Assembly (NCBI GenBank): GCA_963797085.1
Contig: CAWCOA010000019.1
Span: 1-64,000 of the forward strand
Direction of reading: 5' to 3'
Length of the DNA stretch: 64,000 nt
Origin: JASJBU01 sp963797085
GTDB lineage: Bacteria > Pseudomonadota > Gammaproteobacteria > Chromatiales > Chromatiaceae
Shown: piece by piece, positions 56,636 through 64,000 of the stretch
Numbering within the stretch: position 1 is the stretch's first letter
Layout: each line of letters starts with the position of its first letter
Program-made: the position numbers and the translations under genes
The notes under the pieces: generated by a model
What the model saw: the letters and a program-made list of their open reading frames with translations, nothing else
Told to the model about the DNA's origin: nothing
Database searches by the model: none

Positions 56636-57634
56636 ATGTCACACCGCCGCTTCCTTGCCGCCTTCCATGCCCGCAATCTTGAATTTCTGCGGGATCGCAC
56701 TGCCCTGGGCTGGAACTTCATCATGCCGGTGCTCATCGTGATTGGTTTCGCCTTCGCCTTTACCACCGGCGAGCAGGACCTGTTCAAGGTGGCGGTGCAC
56801 GGCGATGCCGAGAAACACCCGGAATATTCGGCCTTTCTGGACCTGCAGCATATCCAGTTCATCCCGGCAACCCAACTGGAGACAGCGATCACCAAGATCG
56901 ACAGACATCAGATCGACCTGCTGTTGGACATCGACCAGCAGCGCTTCTGGGTCAACAGCACATCAGCCAACGGCTATATCCTTGAACAGCTGCTGGACGA
57001 CTACGCACTACACAAGCAATCCCTCAGCGGTCGCGAGATCCGCTACGTGGATTGGGTCATTCCCGGCATCCTGGGCATGAACATCATGTTCAGCGCCCTC
57101 TTCGGGGTGGGTTATGTAATCGTCCGCTATCGGAAAAACGGTGTCCTGAAACGTCTGCGCGCCTCCCCCCTGACCGCCTTCGAGTTTCTTTCCGCACAGA
57201 TCGTCTCGCGCATGCTGATGATCATAACCGTGACTGTCATCGTCTATCTCGGCACTCATCTGCTGGTAGGTTTTCAGATGTTTGGCTCCTACTGGTTGCT
57301 GCTGCTGATCCTGGTGCTTGGCGCACTGAGCCTGATCAGCGTCGGCCTGATCATTGCCGCGCGTTTGACTAGCGAAGAGGCCGCCAACGGCGTGCTCAAC
57401 CTGATCAGCTGGCCGATGATGCTGCTCTCAGGGGTCTGGTTTTCCCTCGAGGGCTCGCATCCGTTGGTGCAACAACTCGCCCTGCTCCTGCCCCTGACCC
57501 ACATGGTCAGTGCCGCCAGGGCGGTCATGATCGAAGGCGCCGGCCTTCTCGATGTCAGCCCCCAACTCCTGGTGCTGACGATCTTCAGCCTGGTGTTTAT
57601 CTTTCTTGGCGCGAAGACCTTCCGATGGGAATGA
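56636..57634 (+). CDS. ABC-2 type exporter permease
   Basis: A 332-residue membrane protein with one N-terminal helix, a periplasmic domain of about 130 residues, and five or six C-terminal helices including the ABC-2 segment NGVLKRLRASPLTAFEFL. It is the membrane half of the exporter with the preceding ATPase. The deaminase gene overlaps its stop (ATGA). Confidence 0.93.
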   Translation: MSHRRFLAAFHARNLEFLRDRTALGWNFIMPVLIVIGFAFAFTTGEQDLFKVAVHGDAEKHPEYSAFLDLQHIQFIPATQLETAITKIDRHQIDLLLDIDQQRFWVNSTSANGYILEQLLDDYALHKQSLSGREIRYVDWVIPGILGMNIMFSALFGVGYVIVRYRKNGVLKRLRASPLTAFEFLSAQIVSRMLMIITVTVIVYLGTHLLVGFQMFGSYWLLLLILVLGALSLISVGLIIAARLTSEEAANGVLNLISWPMMLLSGVWFSLEGSHPLVQQLALLLPLTHMVSAARAVMIEGAGLLDVSPQLLVLTIFSLVFIFLGAKTFRWE

Positions 57635-58128
57635 GCAGCGATGAACCGCCGGTTTGCATGGAGACAAGCGGTTCATGCAAGCGGCGCTGGACCTGGCCCG
57701 GCGCGGCATAGAACAGCGGGATGGCGGTCCATTCGGGGCGGTGGTGGTCATTGACAATAAAATTGTCGGTCGTGGCTGGAATCAAGTCGTGGTCAGGCAT
57801 GATCCGACGGCCCATGCGGAGATCTTGGCAATCCGCGACGCCTGTCAGCGACTGAGCAGATTCCACCTGGAGGATGCAACCCTCTACTCCAGCTGTGAGC
57901 CCTGCCCCATGTGCCTGGCTGCAGTGCATTGGGCCAGAATCGACGAAGCTGGTATTCGCAGCGGATGCGGATGCTGCTGCGGCCATCGGCTTCAGCGACA
58001 AAAAAATCAACCAGGCGCTGCAAACACCCCTCGAGCAGAGCGGCCTCAAGGTGCGCCGGCAGATGCAGAGCGAGGCACTGGAGCTGTTTCGGCTATGGCA
58101 AACGGATCAGCAGAAGACCCCTTATTGA
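57631..58128 (+). pseudogene. Nucleoside/guanine deaminase-family protein, frameshifted
   Basis: A zinc deaminase of the CMP/dCMP-guanine deaminase type. The first frame has GGPFGAVVVIDN, the zinc His and proton-shuttle Glu of TAHAEILAIRDAC, and the Cys pair of SCEPCPMCLAAVHWARID. The second frame gives KLVFAADADAAAAIGFSD through to the end. Removing one G at about 57942 joins them. The ATG at 57631 overlapping the permease stop is the natural start but is in a different frame from DKRFMQAALDLARRG, so a second indel near 57650-57662 is likely. Free guanine or nucleoside substrate is by family only. Confidence 0.75.
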
Positions 58129-58139
58129 TTCAGCCGGAG

Positions 58140-58824
58140 CTATAGCGGGAGCAACTGATAGATCTGCTCGAACATCCGGCTCAGACCCCGTTCCCGATAG
58201 CGCTCCGACTCACCGAGCAGATCCAGCGAATCCAGCTGGGTTACCCGGTAGCCGGAACGAAACAGACTCTCTACCTCAATCTCGTCCACACTGTACGGCG
58301 GACCTGGACATCTCGTGTTGTGATAGTCCATGGCCACCAGCAGGATCGGACAGGATTCCGGCAGCAGGCGCTTCAACAACTGTGCGTACTGCCTGCGCTG
58401 GACCGGATTTAACGCCACCAGGGAAGCACGATCGTAGACCGCATCCACCGGGCTGTTGTCTAGCTGATCCATGTCGAAGATGTCACCGCAGAAAATCTCG
58501 TAGGGACCCGCGCTCCAACGCTCGAATCCATCTATGGCAGTACGCTCCGGCTGCAGCTGCTGTTCGATGAAGAAGGTCTCAACCGCCAGCGGACTCAATT
58601 CGATACCGCGCGACCCGATAGCCTTTCTCGGCCAACCAGACCATGTCCCGACTTTTGCCACAGAGCGGCGCCAGCACCAGGGAACCCTCCGCTAGATTCA
58701 AGTTTGACCAGTAATTCAACAGATGCGGGTTGAATTCCTCGTGATGCCAACCGATATTCTGCTCTTCCCAACGCTGCAGCCAGTCACTGTTGGGCCCTCT
58801 GATTGAACTGTCATCGTTGTTCAT
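58140..58824 (-). pseudogene. tpm: Thiopurine S-methyltransferase family protein, one frameshift
   Basis: TPMT-family SAM-dependent methyltransferase. The first frame has SDWLQRWEEQNIGWHHEEFN and the SAM-binding LAPLCGKSRDMVWLAEKGYRV. The second continues GIELSPLAVETFF, YEIFCGDIFDM and VDAVYDRASLVALNP. Removing one G at about 58618 joins them into a protein of about 218 residues, normal for the family. In bacteria these enzymes methylate tellurite, selenium and other thiol-like compounds. The start at 58824 is chosen from the conserved N-terminus. Confidence 0.82.
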
Positions 58825-58951
58825 TGTTTTCTGAGTTCGTTGTAATGAAGTGAAAAGTGGATCTTGATACCGACACTTTATACCACAAACAATAAAGCCT
58901 GCTCCCTGGAGCAGGCCATGACTCAATCCAGGATTGATGATCGCTGGCGGA

Positions 58952-59593
58952 TCAGTTGCCCAGACGCTTCTGAATGGCGCTCACCACCACTTCACTTGAG
59001 GTGGCGCTGACAGTCAGCAGCATGTCTTCATTCTTGTAGAAGTCGACCAGCGGGGCGGTCTTCTCGTTATACACATCGAGACGGTTGGAGATGGCCTCTT
59101 CGGTCTCATCATCACGCTGCACTACATCGCCGCCGCACTTGTCGCATACACCCTCAACCTTGGTGGGCATGCTTTTGACATTGTAGATAGCGCCACAGCC
59201 CACGCAGGTGCGACGGGTGGTCAGACGGTCGAGGATCACATCGCGAGGCACATCGATTTCCACTGCGAAGTCCAATTCGATGTTCAGCTTGGCGAGGAGA
59301 ACTTTCAGCGCCTCAGCCTGGGGAATGGTGCGGGGAAAACCATCCAGCAAAAAGCCATTGGCGCAATCAGCTTCCTGTAAACGATCGCCCATGATGCCCA
59401 TGATCAGATCGTCAGGTACTAGATCACCCGCCTTCATGAAGGCCTCAGCCTGTCTGCCCAGTTCGGTGCCGGCCTTAACCGCACCACGCAGGATGTCGCC
59501 AGTGGAGATCTGCACAGAACCATCAAGCTTGGTCAGCTCTTTGGCGACTGTACCTTTACCCGCACCCGGGGCGCCCAAAAGAATCAATTTCAT
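58952..59593 (-). CDS. adk: Adenylate kinase
   Basis: Interconverts ATP, ADP and AMP. The 213 residues have the P-loop GAPGAGKGTVA (7-17), the AMP-binding STGDILR and DGFPRTIPQA, and a lid with four Cys (CVGCGAIYN and CDKCGGD), so a zinc-binding lid. Arg residues of the LTTRRTC segment are in place. GAGGAGCAATCA precedes the start. Intact. Confidence 0.97.
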   Translation of the reverse strand: MKLILLGAPGAGKGTVAKELTKLDGSVQISTGDILRGAVKAGTELGRQAEAFMKAGDLVPDDLIMGIMGDRLQEADCANGFLLDGFPRTIPQAEALKVLLAKLNIELDFAVEIDVPRDVILDRLTTRRTCVGCGAIYNVKSMPTKVEGVCDKCGGDVVQRDDETEEAISNRLDVYNEKTAPLVDFYKNEDMLLTVSATSSEVVVSAIQKRLGN

Positions 59594-59730
59594 TGATTGC
59601 TCCTCAAAATCACTATAAGAATACCGGTTAATTGTAATAAACCGGCGGTATTATACTGATTTCAAGCAAGATATTTTGACTATTTAAAGAATTACCCGGC
59701 AATCCACCGAGAATGATTACAGCTGATCCA

Positions 59731-59758
59731 TTGTGCGCCCATCATAATCGGCTATAAT
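59731..59758 (+). promoter_or_regulatory. Putative promoter of the transglycosylase gene
   Basis: TTGTGC (59731-59736), a 16-base spacer and a perfect TATAAT (59753-59758). Transcription would start at about 59765, one base before the ATG at 59766, so the mRNA may be leaderless. Confidence 0.5.
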
Positions 59759-59765
59759 GGCCATT

Positions 59766-60401
59766 ATGTTTAAGGCTATTTTACTTAAATATCATATTGT
59801 TGTGCTCGCTATCTCAGGCATTTTCCTGCTCCTGAGCACGGGCTGCTCCACTTCGCCTCCACGCAACACACAGAATGCCTGTTCCATCTTCACAGAAAAA
59901 GATGACTGGTATGAGGCCTCTCAGGATGCGTTTGAAAAGTGGGGGGTGCCGGTGCACATCCAACTCGCCATCATCCATCAGGAGTCCCGTTTCAGATACG
60001 ACGCCAAACCACCGCGCCAAAAGCTCTTCTGGTTCATCCCCTGGTTCCGTAAATCTTCTGCCTACGGATACGCGCAGGCCCAGGACACCACCTGGGACTG
60101 GTACCGGGAACAGACGGGCAATACCTGGGCGGACCGGGACGACTATGAGGATGCCGTGGATTTTATCGGCTGGTATTGCAACAAGACCAATAAGACCCTG
60201 AAGATCTCCAAATGGGACGCCTACAACCAGTACCTGGCATACCATGAAGGGCATGGCGGCTATAAACGTCAGAGTTACAAGAAAAAGCCTTGGCTGACAA
60301 AAGTTGCCCGCAAGGTAGACAACAACGCGAAACGCTACCGCGCCCAGATCGGGAGCTGCAAGGATGAACTGGAAAGCGGTTGGAGCCTATGGCCCTTTTG
60401 A
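59766..60401 (+). CDS. Lytic transglycosylase (SLT-fold) lipoprotein
   Basis: An envelope enzyme or inactive relative of 211 residues. It has a lipoprotein signal with lipobox LLSTGC (Cys about 27) and an SLT-type domain: the catalytic Glu in IIHQESRFRYDAKPP, then SSAYGYAQAQDTTW and the YLAYHEGHGGY segment, as in EmtA-like transglycosylases that cut peptidoglycan glycan strands. The ATG at 59757 would overlap the -10 element, so 59766 is preferred. There is no ribosome-binding site upstream of either. Confidence 0.85.
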   Translation: MFKAILLKYHIVVLAISGIFLLLSTGCSTSPPRNTQNACSIFTEKDDWYEASQDAFEKWGVPVHIQLAIIHQESRFRYDAKPPRQKLFWFIPWFRKSSAYGYAQAQDTTWDWYREQTGNTWADRDDYEDAVDFIGWYCNKTNKTLKISKWDAYNQYLAYHEGHGGYKRQSYKKKPWLTKVARKVDNNAKRYRAQIGSCKDELESGWSLWPF

Positions 60402-60759
60402 GGCATTTCTTAGCGTATCTTGCCCCATGGTCAACTGCCGACATTCTATCTCATGCTCACTTCGAGAGGATGTCTAGCGGATGGTCGACGAAGGCTATGA
60501 GAGACTTCTTGATAGCGCTTCCATTACTACGCATATCCCTGTACTGGTCGAAGGTGAGGTTCGGGCCGAACAGAGGAAAAGACACCAAAATCATTAGAAT
60601 TCCGGAAACGGAGATCGCACCTGCTGTTTGCGCGCTTTGATCAAAGCCTTCCATGGCTTTGATCTGAGTTGCCTTAGAATGGCAAGCGTATCTCATGCGC
60701 CCTTTCCATAATTTCGATTGCCGTCTCCAGAACAACCTGATCTGGATTTTCCGGTTATT

Positions 60760-60939
60760 GCACCTGTAGCGGAGGTCCACCGGCTTAGATCGGGTAGAGC
60801 CCAGGCGCTGAACATCCCGTTCCTGACTGGCCCGTAACAGTTTGACCTGCATGCCAAGGGACATTTCCGCGATTTCATCGAGAAAAAGCGTCCCCCCATG
60901 CGACGCGTTTAAGTTGCCGTCCAAGGAAATATATCGCAA
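60760..60939 (-). pseudogene. Fragment of a sigma-54-type AAA+ regulator
   Basis: About 50 residues match the Walker B region of NtrC-family regulators: NASHGGTLFLDEIAEMS, then GMQVKLLRASQERDVQRLGS and PVDLR. Both the upstream Walker A/GAFTGA part and the downstream domain are missing. The sequence after PVDLR is no longer recognisable in any frame. Confidence 0.7.
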
Positions 60940-61262
60940 GCCCGATGATGCACAGGGAGATGAACAGAAACCACTGGGACTCCTGCACGGCAGTCTCGAG
61001 CATACGACGCTCTTGTTTAGCCATTGAGTCTACAGACAGATAGATGCGGTGTCCGAGCGTTCTTATCCGATCATGCAATTGCCCCTGCCTGCTGTTGGAT
61101 GCGGCCTGGGAATTCCCAGCAGCGCCCGGTAGTTGTGCAGCGCCTGGACTGTTGCCGATAGCTCGGCATCCCGCATGATTGCGTCCAAAGCGGCGTTCTT
61201 CTGCAGGATATCGAGAGAGGCTGCGGCAACTCCATCAGCCCTGGACAACGCTTCCTGGTCTG
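60875..61262 (-). pseudogene. Fragment of a sensor-kinase input and membrane region
   Basis: Two frames (shift at about 61110) give a helical periplasmic region (ASLDILQKNAALDAIMRDAEL; HDRIRTLGHRIYLSVDSMAK) and one membrane helix (WFLFISLCIIGLAIYFLGRQL). The dimerisation and kinase domains that should follow are absent, and the AAA+ fragment begins at once. An internal deletion between a kinase gene and its partner regulator gene would explain this. Confidence 0.6.
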
Positions 61263-61295
61263 CACAGATAAAGCATATATTCGGAAGTACGGATA

Positions 61296-62281
61296 ATGAA
61301 GAAGCTCAGTGACGACCTGAAACGAACTTTGAGCGGCATGGCGGTGACGCTGTTTGCCTTGACCGAAGCGGTGTCTATCGGCCGCTCGCTGGCGGCCCGC
61401 GGCGGGTACCGGATCAATGGTAACCAGGAGTTTATTGGCCAGGGCCTGTCGAATCTGGCCGGGGCCTTATTCTCCGGCTACGTGGCCACCGGCTCATTCA
61501 ATCGCAGCGGACTCAATTTCCAGGCTGGCGCCCGGACACCCTTGGCCGCGATGTTTGCCGGCTCGATGCTGATGGTGATGGTACTCCCTGTCGCAACCCC
61601 TCGCCGCCTATTTGCCCAAAGCGGCCATGGCGGGTATCCTGTTCATGGTTGCATGGGGGCTGATCGATTTTGGGGAGATGCGACACATTCTCACCTCATC
61701 GAAACGTGAGACCGCTGTGCTCGGCGTAGCTTTTTTCGGTGCGTTGTTCTTGGAACTGGAATTCGCCATTTTCGCAGGTGTACTCCTGTCGCTGGTATTC
61801 TATCTTGAGAGAGTGTCCACACCACGCATCGTCATCCGTACCCCGGTTGCGCGCCTGCATAAACATGCTTTCTCCAGTGATCCGGATCTGCCGCAGTGCC
61901 CACAACTCAGGATTCTTCGCATCGATGGTTCCCTGTTTTTCGGTTCGGTCAACCATGTGCAGAAGACCTTCGACCGGATACGCAGTGAGTCGCCAGCACA
62001 GAAGCATCTCGCCATCGTTGCGCAGGGTATCAACTTTGTCGACCTTCAGGGCGGCGACGCACCAACGGAAAGCGAATGGAGGAGCCCTCTATCTCATAGA
62101 CGTCAAGCAGGGCCTTTGGAACTCACTGGAACGCTGTGGCTGCCTCGACGCCACCGGTGCACGCAATGTCTTCCAATCTAAAACCGCGGCCATTCACGGC
62201 ATCTATAACAAGCTGGACAAAACCATCTGTGCCGGGTGTGACAAACGCATCTTCCATGAATGTGCCCAAGCGCCTGGATAA
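61296..62281 (+). pseudogene. SulP-family anion transporter, N-terminus lost and frameshifted
   Basis: The C-terminal half of a SulP (SLC26) sulfate/bicarbonate-type transporter: AVTLFALTEAVSIGRSLA, NQEFIGQGLSNLAGALFSGYVATGSFNRSG, GAGARTPLAAMFAG-type motifs in the first frame, FMVAWGLIDF and FFGALFLELEFAIFAGVLLSL in the second, then the STAS domain (LRILRIDGSLFFGSVNHV, INFVD) and a third frame (GGALYLIDVKQG to the stop). About 250 N-terminal residues are missing; the break is near 61296-61320. At least two shifts follow (about 61595 and 62075). This is a true remnant, not only error. Confidence 0.85.
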
Positions 62282-62318
62282 CCGATAACAATTCACCACA
62301 TAGCAGTAGAGAGAGATC

Positions 62319-64000
62319 ATGAACACAATTGCGGATGAAGAGACGACTGCCGCCAAACCAAGAAGATTCAGCCTGAAACAAATCATTGCAGCGGTCATAT
62401 TTGCTGGGCTCGCGCTGTTCCTTGCAAGCGTAGTGCCCTCAGTGGAGATCGCCTGGGTCAGTGCGATATTGGTATTGACCATCTATCTGTTTGCTTTCGA
62501 GCTGGTGGGGGTTGACGTGGCGGCCGCGACGGTCATGGTGCTTTTGGGACTGACTTCATTACTGGCCCCCTTCATGGGGCTGGAGCAAGGATTGGTAGAC
62601 AATAAACACCTGTTCGACGGTTTCTCCTCGAATGCGGTGATTTCCATCATTGCGGTGATGATTATCGGCGCCGGCCTTGACAAGACCGGCATCATGAGCA
62701 AGGTTGCCGCCTTTATCCTTAAGGTAGGCGGCACCACCGAAGGACGCATCATCCCGATCATCTCCGCCACGGTGGGTTTTATCTCTTCATTTATGCAGAA
62801 CGTGGGCGCCGCCGCGCTATTCCTGCCGGTGGTCTCCCGCATCTCGGCCCGCTCGGGCCTGCCGATGTCGCGCCTGTTGATGCCGATGGGTTTTACTGCC
62901 ATCCTGGGCGGCACCATGACCATGGTGGGTTCCAGCCCACTGATTCTGCTCAACGACCTGATCCTCACTTCGAATAAAGCATTACCTGCGACACAGCAGA
63001 TGGACACCTGGGGACTCTTCTCCGTAACACCGGTGGGTGTCGCACTCGTCGCGACAGGCATCATCTACTTCGTTCTGGCCGGTCGCTTCGTATTGCCAAA
63101 GACAAAAAGCGAGAGCAGCACCAAGGGCGTGGATGTCATGGCGTATTTCCAGAATCTGTATGGAATACGTCCTGACATGTCCGAGGTTGTCGTGCCTGAA
63201 AAAAGCGATCTAATAGGAAAATTACTCGGTGAAGTCGAATCTACCTACGGCGTCAGGGCGATTGGCGTCAAATACAGCGGTGAAGAGAGCATGGTCGGCC
63301 CCGGTTCGGTTGCCTATGATACCGAGGTAGTCGGGGGCATGGTTCTGGGTATTCTGGCTTCCCCCGACAATCTGAAAAGTTTTGTTAAAAAATACGGACT
63401 TAAGAAACGTAAGGAGCTGCGGAGTTTTTCTGAATCACTGTCCGCCAGCAAGGCAGGTATTGCGGAAGTGGTTGTCCCGCCGGGTTCGCAGATCATCGGC
63501 AAGAGCGCGCGCGAAGTCTGGCTGCGCAAGACCTACGGGCTAGGTTTGATTGCTCTGCACCGGGGTGGTGAAACCCTCAGGCAGGGCGATAATATCAGGA
63601 GCATGCCATTCAATGCTGGAGATACCCTGGTAGTCCACACCACCTGGGCCAATCTGGCGCGACTGGAAAAGGACCGTAACTTCGTCGTGGTAACCACCGA
63701 ATATCCTCGGGAAGAGTTACGTCCGCATAAGTTACTGCCTGCCGCCGTGTTTTTCGGCATTGCGTTGTTCATGGTGCTGTTTACCGATATACGGCTCTCG
63801 GTGGCGTTGCTGACCGGCGCTATGGGCATGGTGTTGTCCGGTGTGCTGAATATCGAAGAGGCCTATGAGGCGGTGAGTTGGAAGACCGTATTTCTGCTTG
63901 CATCACTGATTCCCCTGGGGCTGGCCGTGGAGACCACCGGTACCGCAAAGTGGATCGCCGAGCAGGTTCTGGTCGTAGTGGGCGATATGCCGATCTGGGT
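62319..64000 (+). CDS. SLC13/DASS-family anion transporter with RCK (TrkA-C) domains, 3' end outside window
   Basis: An open frame runs from an ATG preceded by GAGAGAT to the end of the window (560 codons). It shows an N-terminal set of membrane helices with FMQNVGAAALFLPV and TMTMVGSSPLILLND motifs typical of SLC13-like carriers, then two central regulatory TrkA-C (RCK_C) domains (about 275-430; VVPPGSQIIGKSAREVWLRKTYG and MPFNAGDTLVVH patterns), and the start of the second helix set (FLLASLIPLGLAVETTG). Such proteins import sulfate or other divalent anions with sodium. It directly follows a decayed SulP gene and may have replaced it. Confidence 0.9.
   Translation, partial: MNTIADEETTAAKPRRFSLKQIIAAVIFAGLALFLASVVPSVEIAWVSAILVLTIYLFAFELVGVDVAAATVMVLLGLTSLLAPFMGLEQGLVDNKHLFDGFSSNAVISIIAVMIIGAGLDKTGIMSKVAAFILKVGGTTEGRIIPIISATVGFISSFMQNVGAAALFLPVVSRISARSGLPMSRLLMPMGFTAILGGTMTMVGSSPLILLNDLILTSNKALPATQQMDTWGLFSVTPVGVALVATGIIYFVLAGRFVLPKTKSESSTKGVDVMAYFQNLYGIRPDMSEVVVPEKSDLIGKLLGEVESTYGVRAIGVKYSGEESMVGPGSVAYDTEVVGGMVLGILASPDNLKSFVKKYGLKKRKELRSFSESLSASKAGIAEVVVPPGSQIIGKSAREVWLRKTYGLGLIALHRGGETLRQGDNIRSMPFNAGDTLVVHTTWANLARLEKDRNFVVVTTEYPREELRPHKLLPAAVFFGIALFMVLFTDIRLSVALLTGAMGMVLSGVLNIEEAYEAVSWKTVFLLASLIPLGLAVETTGTAKWIAEQVLVVVGDMPIW

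Larger units (their letters stand above)
60402..61295. other. Degraded region with two-component system remnants
   Basis: About 890 bases with no intact gene. The minus strand holds an AAA+ fragment of a sigma-54 response regulator and a sensor-kinase fragment (both listed), joined by what looks like an internal deletion. The part 60402-60750 shows no recognisable coding content. Confidence 0.6.

Overview
This window is chromosomal DNA of a gammaproteobacterium. The evidence is a SCO/COX15/SURF1-type aa3 oxidase operon, a TolC-aroC neighbourhood, MetA with the P-loop ATPase that accompanies it in many proteobacteria, TcdA, YajD, HrpB, YgfZ and TPMT. Multiheme cytochromes, a ferredoxin-NrfD electron-transfer module and two anion (probably sulfate) transporters suggest a chemolithotroph, probably a Chromatiales-like sulfur oxidiser. 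That assignment is inference; no marker gene here fixes it.

Layout. 0-5 kb: the tail of a LysR regulator, a likely phosphate-linked operon (DUF3616, DUF4956, OprP-type porin) and an MFS carrier. 5-8.7 kb: aroC, a TolC-type protein, an M23 peptidase and tRNA-Leu(CAG). 9.6-20.4 kb: a nearly complete cytochrome c oxidase cluster (DUF2244, coxB with fused cytochrome c, ctaD, a 50-residue protein, ctaG, ctaE, DUF2909, SURF1, a thioredoxin-like protein, ctaB, ctaA, SCO), interrupted on the opposite strand by a broken heme-copper oxidase subunit I-like gene ending in a REP-like palindrome pair. 20.7-32 kb: housekeeping and small genes, a REP-associated transposase, an ATPase-metA-HAD operon, a double-receiver regulator, mobA and yajD. 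32-37.4 kb: hrpB and a membrane-anchored SMC/Rad50-like ATPase with a small partner. 37.5-42.5 kb: TetR, RND exporter, LolA-like protein and barrel protein, the last three riddled with frameshifts. 43-51.2 kb: an electron-transfer region with a monoheme and a tetraheme cytochrome c, a fused ferredoxin-NrfD protein, a sigma-54 activator, and a secreted five-heme cytochrome with three PKD domains behind a canonical -24/-12 promoter and two upstream palindromes. 51.3-60.4 kb: lipoprotein, RNase II-like protein, ygfZ, HDOD protein, an ABC exporter, deaminase, tpm, adk and a lytic transglycosylase. 60.4-62.3 kb: a decayed patch (two-component remnants and a beheaded SulP transporter). 62.3-64 kb: an intact SLC13/RCK transporter running off the end.

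About ten genes carry frameshifts while the reading frames between them stay clean. Most can be repaired by removing one base, several in homopolymers. Uncorrected insertion errors explain many of them best, but the 60.4-62.3 kb patch also has real deletions and truncation.

The most promising lead is the 43-51 kb region: a ferredoxin-NrfD quinone module with cytochrome partners but no catalytic molybdoenzyme, next to a sigma-54 activator with a Cys/His-rich PAS domain that probably controls a surface-type PKD multiheme cytochrome. The second is the membrane-spanning SMC-like ATPase with its overlapping 65-residue partner.
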